NCBI RefSeq assembly: GCF_023822005.2
Contig: NZ_CP098806.1
Location: 4,154,001 to 4,218,000, forward strand
Length of the DNA: 64,000 nucleotides
Origin: Dyadobacter fanqingshengii
GTDB taxonomy: Bacteria > Bacteroidota > Bacteroidia > Cytophagales > Spirosomataceae
Direction of reading: 5' to 3'
Below the pieces are notes generated by a model that was given only the letters and a program-made list of their open reading frames with translations, was not told the DNA's origin and made no database searches. Below are positions 29,158-37,599 of the stretch, piece after piece. The position numbers were made by a program, and so were the translations under genes. The first letter of the stretch is position 1. Each line of letters starts with the position of its first letter.

Positions 29158-32100
29158 ATGAAAAATTGGTTGTTAAGCCGGTTTCGTCTAGTTGGTAGTA
29201 TAGTCCTTCTGGTTATCTTGACCTCAATGGCTTCAGTTGCCTGGAAGCGTATTCGGGTTTTTGAAGAACCTGTAACCGTATTGCCGGAAACTGTGAAGCA
29301 GCCTGCCAAAAAGGTAAAGAAAAGGCTGGATCCTGTGCTTGTATTGCCTGAAAACGAGTGGGTTGACAGCACATTGAAGTCTTTAAGCATTGAACAAAAA
29401 ATCGGCCAGCTTTTCATGGTGGCCACATTCTCCAACCGCGAAGAATCTCATTATAAATACATTGACCGCCTGATCAGCGACTTCCATATCGGTGGCCTGA
29501 TATTCTTTCAGGGCGGCCCGGTAGGACAAGCGCAGCTGACCAACCGCTATCAATCGCATTCCAACATTCCTTTGTTTATCGGCATCGACGGCGAATGGGG
29601 CCTGGGCATGCGCCTCGACAGTACGATATCCTTCCCAAAACAAATGGTGCTGGGTTCCATTCAGGACGACGCGCTTGTTTACAAAATGGGCAGCGACATT
29701 GCCAGACAATGCAGCCGTCTGGGAATACAGATTAATTTTGCACCCGTTTCCGACATTAACAGCAATCCCGGCAATCCGGTGATTGGCATACGTTCGTTTG
29801 GTGAAGACCGCGATAATGTGACGCGCAAAGCGATTGCTTATATGAAGGGTTTGCAGCATAATAAGATCATTGCCACTGCAAAGCATTTCCCCGGGCACGG
29901 CGATACGGATGCAGATTCACATTTCACATTGCCTGTTCTCACGCATTCCGTTGACCAGCTTACCGAAACGGATCTATATCCATATCGTGCCATGATTGCC
30001 GACAGTTTAATGGGCGTTTTGAATGGTCATTTATACATTCCCGCATTGGATAGCACGCCAAATCTGGCCAGCTCGCTTTCTGAAAAAGTGGTTACCGGAC
30101 TTTTACGTAAAGACCTGGGATTCCGTGGTTTGGTTTTCACGGATGCCATGAATATGCGCGGTGTTTTGAAAACCGGAAAAGCAGCAGAAGTTAATCTGAA
30201 AGCATTGATCGCCGGAAACGACATTCTCCTTTATCCTGAAAGCATTGCCGAAACGGTTGCAAAGATCAAAGACGCGATTGATTCAAAAAGAATTAGTGAA
30301 AAGATCATTGATGATAAGGTAAAACGCATTTTGCAAGCCAAATATTGGTCGGGATTGAGCCAGTACAAACCCATTGATACCAATAATCTTTACGCAGACC
30401 TGAATACCGAAAAAAGCAAAGAACTGTATCGCGAACTGTGCGAGGCTTCGGTTACGGTTGTAAAAAACAATAATGATCTGCTGCCGATCGGGTCGGTTAT
30501 CGATGACAAAATGGCTTCTGTGAGCATTGGGGAAGGAAGCAGCGTTGCATTTCAGAAAATGCTGTCCACATACAAGCCGATGCGCTCGTATACTTTTTAC
30601 GAAGGTCCATCCTCGCAAGCGCAGATTGCTGAAATGCTTGGTTATCTGTCGAATTACAATACGGTGATTGTAGATGTGCACGGCCTAACTTCCAATCCGA
30701 GAAGCAATTATGGGGTTACCACCGGGATGGTGGATTTTGTAAACCAATTGAAACAACAAAACAAGAAAGTGATCCTTTGCTTGTTTGGAACACCATATAG
30801 CATTCAATTTTTCCCGGAAACAGATGTCCTTATCTGCGCCAGCCAGGACGGCAAGGATCAGCAGGAAATTGTTCCGCAAATCATTTTTGGTGCATTAAAA
30901 TCACAGGGACGCTTACCGGTTTCGGTGCTTTCTTACCAAGCCGGAAGCGGCGTAACCACGACTGCCATTAACAGGATAGCGTTCGGAACGCCTGAAAGCG
31001 TTGGTATGGACGGCAGTTCATTGAAAAGAATCGACGAGCTGGCGACGGCCGCAGTGAATGATCATGTTTTTCCGGGTTGTGAAGTTTTGGTTGCGAGAAA
31101 AGGAAAGATTATATACGACAAACAATTCGGAGGGCTTAATTTCCGCACACCGGACCGTGTGACTTCGGAAACTATTTACGACCTCGCTTCTGTCACAAAA
31201 GTTTCGGCCACATTGCAGGCGGTTATGCTTTTATACGATCGCAAACAAATTGATTTAGATCAAAAAGCATCCACTTATTTGCCTGAATTAATGGGCACCA
31301 ATAAGCAGAATTTCACGGTTCGGGATCTGCTTTTACACAGATCGGGCCTGGTTTCGTTTTATCCGCCGCTTTGGGACAGGACCAAAACCAGCGCTGGCGG
31401 CTTGCTTCCGGAATATTATAGTTCCAAAGCGGATACTGCTTATTATCTGCAAGTTGCACCGAAGCTTTTTGCCAAAGGCGCCATGCGTGATTCCGTGTGG
31501 AAATGGGTTGTGGAATCTCCTATGAACAACCGGAAAGACAGGTCAGGAAGTTACGGTTATCTGTACAGCGACCTGGGTTTTCTTACATTACAAAAAATCG
31601 TTGAAAAAGTAACCGGCCAGCCGCTCGACATTTTCGTTTCGGCCAACATTTACGAACCATTGGGCCTGGCTTATCTGGGTTTCAACCCGCTGCGCCGGTT
31701 TTCGGAAAAACAAATTGCGCCTACCGAACAGGATTACCGCTTCAGGAATCAGCTGCTTCAGGGAACTGTGCATGATCAGATGTCGGCCATTGTTGGCGGC
31801 GTTGCCGGACATGCCGGGCTTTTCGGAACGGCGCGCGACCTTGCTATTTTATTCCAAATGAACCTTTGGAAAGGCAGTTACGCGGGCCGGAGATATTATG
31901 AAACTGCAACTGTTCCGCTTTTTTCAAGGGTTTATGATGAATCGCATCACCGCGGCTTAGGCTGGGACAAGGCTCCGATTGATGGCAATAGTTCTTACGT
32001 ATCACCACAGGCGTCTGTGAATTCCTTTGGCCATACAGGCTTTACCGGCACCATGGTTTGGATAGATCCGGAAGAAGATCTGGTATTTATTTTTCTGTCA

Positions 32101-32214
32101 AACCGCGTCAATCCTGATGCCGAAAACACAGCAATTACCACCCAGCGCACGCGTCGTAAAATTCAGGATGTAGTCTATAGTTCACTTATTGAAAGGAAAA
32201 GCGAGCTTCCTTAA
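29158..32214 (+). CDS. Fusion of GH3 beta-N-acetylhexosaminidase (NagZ-like) and serine hydrolase
   Basis: 1018 residues from the ATG at 29158 (a GTG at 29146 is in frame). One N-terminal helix/signal anchor. Residues 60-600 are GH3: KHFPGHGDT (242-250) is the NagZ-specific catalytic loop and Asp329 in FTDAMNMRGV the nucleophile, followed by a second alpha/beta domain. Residues 615-1018 are a class C beta-lactamase-like serine hydrolase with SVTK (Ser678), YSDLGFL and HTG in FGHTGFTG. NagZ cuts GlcNAc-MurNAc in peptidoglycan recycling, and the second domain may act on muropeptide stems or esters. The two activities are predicted to be periplasmic or surface-bound. Such fusions are known in Bacteroidota. 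Confidence 0.88.
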   Translation: MKNWLLSRFRLVGSIVLLVILTSMASVAWKRIRVFEEPVTVLPETVKQPAKKVKKRLDPVLVLPENEWVDSTLKSLSIEQKIGQLFMVATFSNREESHYKYIDRLISDFHIGGLIFFQGGPVGQAQLTNRYQSHSNIPLFIGIDGEWGLGMRLDSTISFPKQMVLGSIQDDALVYKMGSDIARQCSRLGIQINFAPVSDINSNPGNPVIGIRSFGEDRDNVTRKAIAYMKGLQHNKIIATAKHFPGHGDTDADSHFTLPVLTHSVDQLTETDLYPYRAMIADSLMGVLNGHLYIPALDSTPNLASSLSEKVVTGLLRKDLGFRGLVFTDAMNMRGVLKTGKAAEVNLKALIAGNDILLYPESIAETVAKIKDAIDSKRISEKIIDDKVKRILQAKYWSGLSQYKPIDTNNLYADLNTEKSKELYRELCEASVTVVKNNNDLLPIGSVIDDKMASVSIGEGSSVAFQKMLSTYKPMRSYTFYEGPSSQAQIAEMLGYLSNYNTVIVDVHGLTSNPRSNYGVTTGMVDFVNQLKQQNKKVILCLFGTPYSIQFFPETDVLICASQDGKDQQEIVPQIIFGALKSQGRLPVSVLSYQAGSGVTTTAINRIAFGTPESVGMDGSSLKRIDELATAAVNDHVFPGCEVLVARKGKIIYDKQFGGLNFRTPDRVTSETIYDLASVTKVSATLQAVMLLYDRKQIDLDQKASTYLPELMGTNKQNFTVRDLLLHRSGLVSFYPPLWDRTKTSAGGLLPEYYSSKADTAYYLQVAPKLFAKGAMRDSVWKWVVESPMNNRKDRSGSYGYLYSDLGFLTLQKIVEKVTGQPLDIFVSANIYEPLGLAYLGFNPLRRFSEKQIAPTEQDYRFRNQLLQGTVHDQMSAIVGGVAGHAGLFGTARDLAILFQMNLWKGSYAGRRYYETATVPLFSRVYDESHHRGLGWDKAPIDGNSSYVSPQASVNSFGHTGFTGTMVWIDPEEDLVFIFLSNRVNPDAENTAITTQRTRRKIQDVVYSSLIERKSELP

Positions 32215-32293
32215 TCCAGTCGAAAGTGTATTTGAAAAATATCTCTAACTTTACCAGACAAACAGGTTAGCGGAAAGATATTAAGCCAATTAC

Positions 32294-35200
32294 ATGAAAA
32301 GAACATTTATTAAAAAGAGTATTTTTACGCTTCTGGCCGCTATTTTAAGCGTCGCAAACTCATTCGGCCAGACAGCAATTACAACGGGTGCCCTAAGCCC
32401 CACAGAGGTTTGTGCAGGTGGAAATGTTACTGTTAACTTCACCTTAACCGGCACAGCGCTCGCAACAACCACTTTTTCTGCGCAGCTTTCTGACGCAACA
32501 GGGGCATTCACCACGCCAACAGAAATCGGTTCAAGCGCCACAGCCACTCCAATATCCGCTACAATTCCGCTTGGGACAACACCTGGAGCAGCTTACAAAA
32601 TTCGTGTAGTATCTGTTCCCGTAACGCCACCTGCTATCATCGGTTCCGAAAGCACTGCATTGAAAGTGAATGTTATTCCTGCAAAACCAACGGTAACGTC
32701 GCCTGTTCCGTATGAGCAAGGTGCAAAAGCTGTGGCATTAACAGCGACCGGAGCTGACCTCAAATGGTATAACGCTGCCACAGGCGGTGACGGTTCGGCA
32801 ACTGCCCCTGTTCCAATAACCACCACTGAGGGAAGCAAAAGTTATTTTGTAAGCCAAACAGTAGGCGCATGCGAAAGTGCGCGGTCTGAAATTGTTGTAA
32901 ATGTTACCAAAACTGCCTGCACACCGCCTGCGAAGCCGGTGGTAACATCACCGGTGTCTTATACGAAGGACCAGGCAGCGGTTCCGCTCAAAGCAACGGC
33001 ACTGACAGGCGCAACATTAAATTGGTACGGAACCGATGCAACCGGTGGAAAAGCGTCAGTAACTGCCCCTACTCCATTAACAACCGCTATTGGGACTACA
33101 ACTTTTTATGTAAGCCAAACACTGAATGATTGCGAAAGTGAGAGAGAGAAAATTATAGTGACTGTAACGGCTTGTACGCCGCCAAAAGCACCCGATGTTG
33201 CTAGTGTTTCTTATTGTATAGGAACACCAGAATCCAAATTAACTGCTACGGGCACCGCTCTGAAATGGTATGATAATGCTACCGATGGCGTAGGTTCTGC
33301 AACTGCTCCTACTCCTCCACGCTCATCAGCTGGAACAAAAAGCTATTTTGTTTCTCAAACAGTTGGAGGATGTGAAAGTCCAAGAGCCGAAATCAAGGTG
33401 AGCATTACTCAAACTGCCCCTCCTACTGTCGAAAACCTGGATTACTGCTTAAACGCAACTGCACCCACATTAACCGCAACCGGAAGCAACCTGAAATGGT
33501 ATGCTGCTTCGTCAGGCGGAACCGGATCAGCCGCTGCGCCAACACCAACTACTACTGCGATTGGCACAAAAAGCTATTTTGTAAGTCAAACAGTTGGTGA
33601 TTGCGAGAGCGCCAGAAGCGAGATAAGGGTTACTATCAAGAACGTATCCCCTTTGCCAACGGTAACTTCACCAATTAATTTGTGCCAAAACACAGATGCA
33701 ACACCGCTAAAAGCAACTGGGACAGCATTGCAATGGTATACTGCTGCAACCGGCGGAAATGGCTCCTCAACAGCGCCTTCTCCAAACACAGCAACTGTTG
33801 GCACGACGAGTTATTATGTAAGTCAAACGGCATCAGGACTCTGTGAAGGACCAAGAGCAAAAATTGACGTAATCATTAAAGACACGCCAGCTGCTCCGAC
33901 TGTTTCTACTCCGATAGAATATTGTGTTGGTGAAACCGCCAAAGTTCTTACTCCTGCTGGCCCAACATTCAGATGGTATTCAGCTCCCAACGATGTAACA
34001 GGAAATACTTCTCCCCCTACACCAAAAACAACAACAGCAGGTACGACAACTTATTATGTTACGCAATCTTCAACTTATGGATCGCTCGTATGCGAGAGTT
34101 CGCGTGCTGACGTCAACGTTGTAGTAAATGCAAGACCAGCTGCATTGCCAACAGTTTCTGAGGCATTTTGCCAGGAACGTGCAGATAAAACGTACACATT
34201 GACCGCGCAACCTGCGAGCGGAAATACAGTGAATTGGTATACAACTCCAACTGGTGGAACTGCTTCAAAAACTGCTCCGTCTGTCAATCTGAAAAATGCT
34301 GGTGAAACTACTTTTTATGCAACCCAAGTTTTAGGCAAATGTGAAAGCACCGCCAGAGTTGCTCAAAAAATCCGTGTAAAACCACTTCCAGGTTTACCAG
34401 GCATTGAAAAACCACTCATCGAAATATGCCAGTTCGTTGCAGCGCAGCCTTTGACCGCAACTCCTGTAACCAACGGAATCCTTAAATGGTATGGGACCAA
34501 TGCCACCGGCGGCGACCCTAGCGACGCGGCTCCAATTCCATCCACAGCGGAAGGGGGAACGACTTCTTATTTTGTTGGACAGGCCTTGGAAGGATGCTTG
34601 GGTGACCGTGCGAAAATTGATGTAAAAATCAATACAACACCAAAACCTCAAACTACAACGCGACTCGCATACTGCCAGAACGAAGTGGCGCCGAGACTGG
34701 ACGCAACCGGTTCTATCCTCAAATGGTATCGCAATGCAAGTGATACTGAATTCCAGGGTGTTCCATTTACGCCATTTACAGAAAAAGTGCAGGATTACTC
34801 GTTTTTTGTAACCCAAACGGGCACCAACGGATGCGAGAGTCCAAAAGAGGAGATCAAGATCCACATCAAAGCATTGCCGTCTGCAACCATCTCGGGTAGT
34901 TCCACCATTGACCTAGGACAAACCGCGACAATCAGGATCAGATTTACCGGAGACGGCCCTTGGGTCTATACGCTTTCAGATGGTACGACGGATACAACAG
35001 ATCAGCAAAATCACGAAATCCAGGTTAAGCCTACCACGACGACGTCATATTTGCTTACAGATGTAACGAACTCCTGCGGTAAAGGCTTCCCAATTGGCAG
35101 CGCGCTGGTAACGGTAAAAATCCCCACCATTAATTCAGGTAACCCCTCCGTAGCGGAAGCTTGCGCAGGTAAGACTTTTAATGTCCCATTCCAGCAGTCA

Positions 35201-35953
35201 GGCGATTTCCCCGCTGAAAACACATTTAAAGTGCAGATCGCAACGGAAAATACAGATGCCAAATTCAAAAGCATTCCATCCGTAGCGTCATCCAACTTGA
35301 TCACAGCTACATTTCCCGATACGACACTGGGAGGAAGTTATTATGTGCGCGTGGTTAGTTCAGGGACCAATCCTGAATTCACCGTAAAAGGCAGCGTGAG
35401 TTCCATAACCATTACTGCAAGCCCGCTTCCGGTCGCTACCATTACCGGCACGCAAACGATTCTCGTTGGGGATAAGGCTGATATGAAGATTGAAACCACA
35501 GGCAAAGCGCCATGGACATTCACACTCTCCAATGGCACAAAAGACTCGCTGATCACCGCATCCGTAACTCCCTACACATTTAAACTGGCACCAAGGGTAA
35601 CTACAACTTACACCATTTCGAAAGTCACCAATGGCTGTGGAACTGGCAAAGGAGCCGGCAGCGCACGCGTTCAGGTTGATCCGATCCTTGGCGTAGAACC
35701 GCCTGCATCAGCGGATTGGGTAAAGGTTTATCCTACGCTTGTCACATCGCAATGCACAGTCGAATTAACAGGAACAGTATCGCAGAAAGAAGCGCGTGCA
35801 GAAGTCATTGACCTGACGGGACGTTCACGTGCTGTGAAAACGATCAATCAGAAAACAACAGAAGTTGATTTCTCTTCTTATCCTTCCGGGCTTTACTTAT
35901 TGAGAGTTACAAACGGAAACAAGAATACAGTCTGGCGCATTATGAAGCCTTGA
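32294..35953 (+). CDS. Large secreted Ig-like repeat protein with T9SS sorting tail
   Basis: 1219 residues. Signal peptide ending ANSFGQ. A first domain (26-130) has one Cys and a FSAQLSDATG motif. Residues 131-860 hold nine Ig-like units of about 80 residues, each with LKWY...TGG, a Y(F/Y)VSQT strand and a conserved Cys in CES.R (Ig_7/CHU_C-associated type). Two further sandwich domains (866-1120) share the AGKTFNVPF or ATITG pattern. The C-terminus (VYPTLVTSQ...SGLYLLRVTNGNKNTVWRI) is a T9SS type A signal. It is likely a long surface adhesin or spacer. A strong terminator follows at 35975-36009. Confidence 0.88.
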   Translation: MKRTFIKKSIFTLLAAILSVANSFGQTAITTGALSPTEVCAGGNVTVNFTLTGTALATTTFSAQLSDATGAFTTPTEIGSSATATPISATIPLGTTPGAAYKIRVVSVPVTPPAIIGSESTALKVNVIPAKPTVTSPVPYEQGAKAVALTATGADLKWYNAATGGDGSATAPVPITTTEGSKSYFVSQTVGACESARSEIVVNVTKTACTPPAKPVVTSPVSYTKDQAAVPLKATALTGATLNWYGTDATGGKASVTAPTPLTTAIGTTTFYVSQTLNDCESEREKIIVTVTACTPPKAPDVASVSYCIGTPESKLTATGTALKWYDNATDGVGSATAPTPPRSSAGTKSYFVSQTVGGCESPRAEIKVSITQTAPPTVENLDYCLNATAPTLTATGSNLKWYAASSGGTGSAAAPTPTTTAIGTKSYFVSQTVGDCESARSEIRVTIKNVSPLPTVTSPINLCQNTDATPLKATGTALQWYTAATGGNGSSTAPSPNTATVGTTSYYVSQTASGLCEGPRAKIDVIIKDTPAAPTVSTPIEYCVGETAKVLTPAGPTFRWYSAPNDVTGNTSPPTPKTTTAGTTTYYVTQSSTYGSLVCESSRADVNVVVNARPAALPTVSEAFCQERADKTYTLTAQPASGNTVNWYTTPTGGTASKTAPSVNLKNAGETTFYATQVLGKCESTARVAQKIRVKPLPGLPGIEKPLIEICQFVAAQPLTATPVTNGILKWYGTNATGGDPSDAAPIPSTAEGGTTSYFVGQALEGCLGDRAKIDVKINTTPKPQTTTRLAYCQNEVAPRLDATGSILKWYRNASDTEFQGVPFTPFTEKVQDYSFFVTQTGTNGCESPKEEIKIHIKALPSATISGSSTIDLGQTATIRIRFTGDGPWVYTLSDGTTDTTDQQNHEIQVKPTTTTSYLLTDVTNSCGKGFPIGSALVTVKIPTINSGNPSVAEACAGKTFNVPFQQSGDFPAENTFKVQIATENTDAKFKSIPSVASSNLITATFPDTTLGGSYYVRVVSSGTNPEFTVKGSVSSITITASPLPVATITGTQTILVGDKADMKIETTGKAPWTFTLSNGTKDSLITASVTPYTFKLAPRVTTTYTISKVTNGCGTGKGAGSARVQVDPILGVEPPASADWVKVYPTLVTSQCTVELTGTVSQKEARAEVIDLTGRSRAVKTINQKTTEVDFSSYPSGLYLLRVTNGNKNTVWRIMKP
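32684..34875 (+). repeat. Nine tandem Ig-like coding repeats, about 243 nt each
   Basis: Protein-level repeats with the core LKWYxxATGGxGSxTAP, then SYFVSQTxGxCESxR. Units 1, 3, 4 and 5 are closest to each other; units 6-9 are more diverged and longer, so expansion was not simultaneous. DNA identity between the close units is high enough that recombination could change repeat number. Confidence 0.8.
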
Positions 35954-35974
35954 TATTGATATAAAAAACAACAC

Positions 35975-36009
35975 ACGGGACATTTATTGCTTAGCGATGA
36001 ATGTCCCGT
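35975..36009 (+). terminator. Intrinsic terminator of the Ig-repeat gene
   Basis: A hairpin with a 10-bp perfect outer stem (ACGGGACATT 35975-35984, AATGTCCCGT 36000-36009) that continues inward with G-U pairs to a 3-nt loop TTA, followed by TTTC. It overlaps the 5' end of the longest tadA reading frame, which argues against the far-upstream TTG as tadA start. Confidence 0.8.
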
Positions 36010-36070
36010 TTTCATTAAACAACAGCCCGACACATTGAACATCCAGGCAGACATTCTCGACAATTACTTC

Positions 36071-36487
36071 ATGGCCGAAGCCATGCGGCAGGCCGAAAAA
36101 GCTTACGAAGAAGGCGAAATTCCCGTCGGTGCGGTTGTTGTAATTGGCGAGCGCATTATTGGAAAAGGTTATAACCAAACCGAAAAATTACATGACGTAA
36201 CCGCTCACGCTGAGATGATTGCCATCACAGCAGCATCCGACAATCTTGGCTCAAAATATCTTCCGGACTGCACATTGTACGTCACGCTCGAACCTTGCAT
36301 AATGTGTGCCGGGGCGCTTTACTGGACGCAGATGAACCGCGTTGTGTTTGGCGCGGCAGATGAAAAGCGGGGATTTTCGAGGCTTGGCAAAGTTATTTTA
36401 CACCCTAAAACCAGTCTGACAACCGGAATTTTGGCAACCGAATCGCAGGAACTGCTGCTCAAATTTTTTAGGAAATTAAGAACATAA
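36071..36487 (+). CDS. tadA: tRNA adenosine(34) deaminase
   Basis: Deaminates A34 to inosine in tRNA-Arg(ACG). The zinc/catalytic motifs HAE (in DVTAHAEMIAI) and PCIMC (in LEPCIMCAGALYW) are present, with the TadA-type C-terminus GFSRLGKVILHPK. The start is uncertain: the frame opens at a TTG at 35987, but that lies inside the upstream terminator. The ATG at 36071 yields 138 residues. However, the preceding codons ILDNYF match the first helix expected in TadA, so a non-ATG start such as TTG 36035 is possible. Substrate tRNA-Arg(ACG) is encoded at 16966-17039. Confidence 0.88.
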   Translation: MAEAMRQAEKAYEEGEIPVGAVVVIGERIIGKGYNQTEKLHDVTAHAEMIAITAASDNLGSKYLPDCTLYVTLEPCIMCAGALYWTQMNRVVFGAADEKRGFSRLGKVILHPKTSLTTGILATESQELLLKFFRKLRT

Positions 36488-36550
36488 AGCCTTTTTCTGC
36501 TGTTAGCCTACTGATATAGTATATTTTTTAAACATTAAACTACACTGAAA

Positions 36551-37156
36551 ATGGCATTTACACTAGATCCCTTACCTTACGCAAACAATGCATTGGAGCC
36601 GCATATCGATGCATTGACCATGGAGATACATCACGACCGTCACCATCAGGCATATGTTACCAATTTGAATGCAGCGGTAGCAGGCACTGAACTGGAAGGC
36701 AAAAGCATAGAAGAAATTATCGCGAATATCAGCAAAGCACCAGCACCGGTTCGTAACAATGGCGGTGGTCACTGGAACCATGCTTTTTTCTGGAAATCCC
36801 TTTCTGCAAACGGCGGCGGTGAACCAACAGGTGAGCTGGCACAAGCGATCACAGCGAAATTCGGATCATTTGCAGCATTTAAAGACGAGTTCAAAAAAGC
36901 AGCAACAGGCCGCTTTGGTTCAGGCTGGGCATGGTTGATCAAAACCGGCGACGGCGTAGCCATCACTTCTACCCCAAACCAGGACAACCCATTGATGGAC
37001 GTTGCAGAAGCAAAAGGAACGCCAGTGATCGGATTGGACGTGTGGGAACATGCGTATTACTTGAAATATCAAAACAAGCGCCCGGATTACATCGACGCAT
37101 ACTGGAACGTAGTAGACTGGAAAGCTGCTGACGCTCTTTATGTTGCAGCGAAATAA
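36551..37156 (+). CDS. sodA: Superoxide dismutase, Mn-type
   Basis: 201 residues. Metal ligands His27, His77 ([11 protein letters not shown]), Asp163 and His167 (LDVWEHAYY). Gly at the position before HWNH and Gln144 in TPNQDNPLM are the MnSOD pattern; FeSOD has its Gln in the first motif instead. Cambialistic use cannot be excluded. Disproportionates superoxide in the cytoplasm. Monocistronic, ends just before tRNA-His. Confidence 0.95.
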   Translation: MAFTLDPLPYANNALEPHIDALTMEIHHDRHHQAYVTNLNAAVAGTELEGKSIEEIIANISKAPAPVRNNGGGHWNHAFFWKSLSANGGGEPTGELAQAITAKFGSFAAFKDEFKKAATGRFGSGWAWLIKTGDGVAITSTPNQDNPLMDVAEAKGTPVIGLDVWEHAYYLKYQNKRPDYIDAYWNVVDWKAADALYVAAK

Positions 37157-37272
37157 GGGTTAAAAATATAGATTGAGGTTTGAAGGTTGAAAAAAAAGTG
37201 CACAGTTACTCTTGCAACCTTCAAACCTTTTCCTACTTTTGTATCCTCGAAAGGGGTTTTGCCCCTCAGAAC

Positions 37273-37347
37273 GGAGGTTGTAGCTCAGTCGGTTAGAGCG
37301 CTAGATTGTGGTTCTAGAGGTCGCGGGTTCGAGACCCGTCTCCCTCC
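37273..37347 (+). tRNA. tRNA-His (anticodon GTG), island insertion site
   Basis: 75 nt including the extra 5' G(-1) that pairs with C73, as required for HisRS. D arm GCTC/GAGC, anticodon stem CTAGA/TCTAG, loop TTGTGGT, T loop TTCGAGA with stem GCGGG/CCCGT. The acceptor stem has two adjacent mismatches, U5-C68 and U6-U67, in the 3' strand CTCCCTC. The last 21 bases overlap the island core repeat (37327-37346). CCA is not encoded. Confidence 0.93.
37327..37346 (+). repeat. attL core, left end of genomic island
   Basis: The 20-bp sequence GTTCGAGACCCGTCTCCCTC, from the T loop to base 72 of tRNA-His. An exact copy in the same orientation lies at 55132-55151. A tyrosine recombinase gene begins 254 bp downstream. 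Confidence 0.9.
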
Positions 37348-37371
37348 CTTGAAATAAGTTCAAAGTCAAAC

Positions 37372-37410
37372 AAAATGCCTGTAAATCAACGATTTGCGGG
37401 CATTTTTGTT
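37372..37410 (+). terminator. Intrinsic terminator after tRNA-His, inside island end
   Basis: A 16-bp hairpin (arms 37372-37387 and 37391-37406, loop AAC, two G-U pairs) followed by a T-rich run. It lies inside the island, so the element supplies a new terminator for the tRNA it enters and insulates the integrase from tRNA transcription. Confidence 0.85.
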
Positions 37411-37450
37411 TTTCAGATTATATCAAAAAATGCAAAAATTCCCATGTTTT

Positions 37451-37498
37451 CAGTGAGTCTTTCGTGTAGTTCACTCACTTTGAGAAAAAGACTCACTG
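37451..37498. repeat. Inverted repeat and arm-type site at left island end
   Basis: A 12-bp inverted repeat, CAGTGAGTCTTT (37451-37462) and its complement (37487-37498). Within it lies TTCGTGTAGTTCAC (37461-37474), found again in the same orientation at 55070-55083 near the right end. These are probably integrase or excisionase binding sites. Confidence 0.6.
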
Positions 37499-37599
37499 GA
37501 AACGGCATAACAAATTGATAGACAAGATGTTTACGCCGTAAACATCTTGATTGGCAAGCGTGGTAATTCGATATTTAACCACTTTTAAACGCTTGTGTT

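Noticed and set aside
32684..34875. Repeat array considered as CRISPR
   Set aside because: The repeats are 243-nt coding units in one open frame, not short palindromic repeats with spacers. No CRISPR array or cas gene was found in the window.
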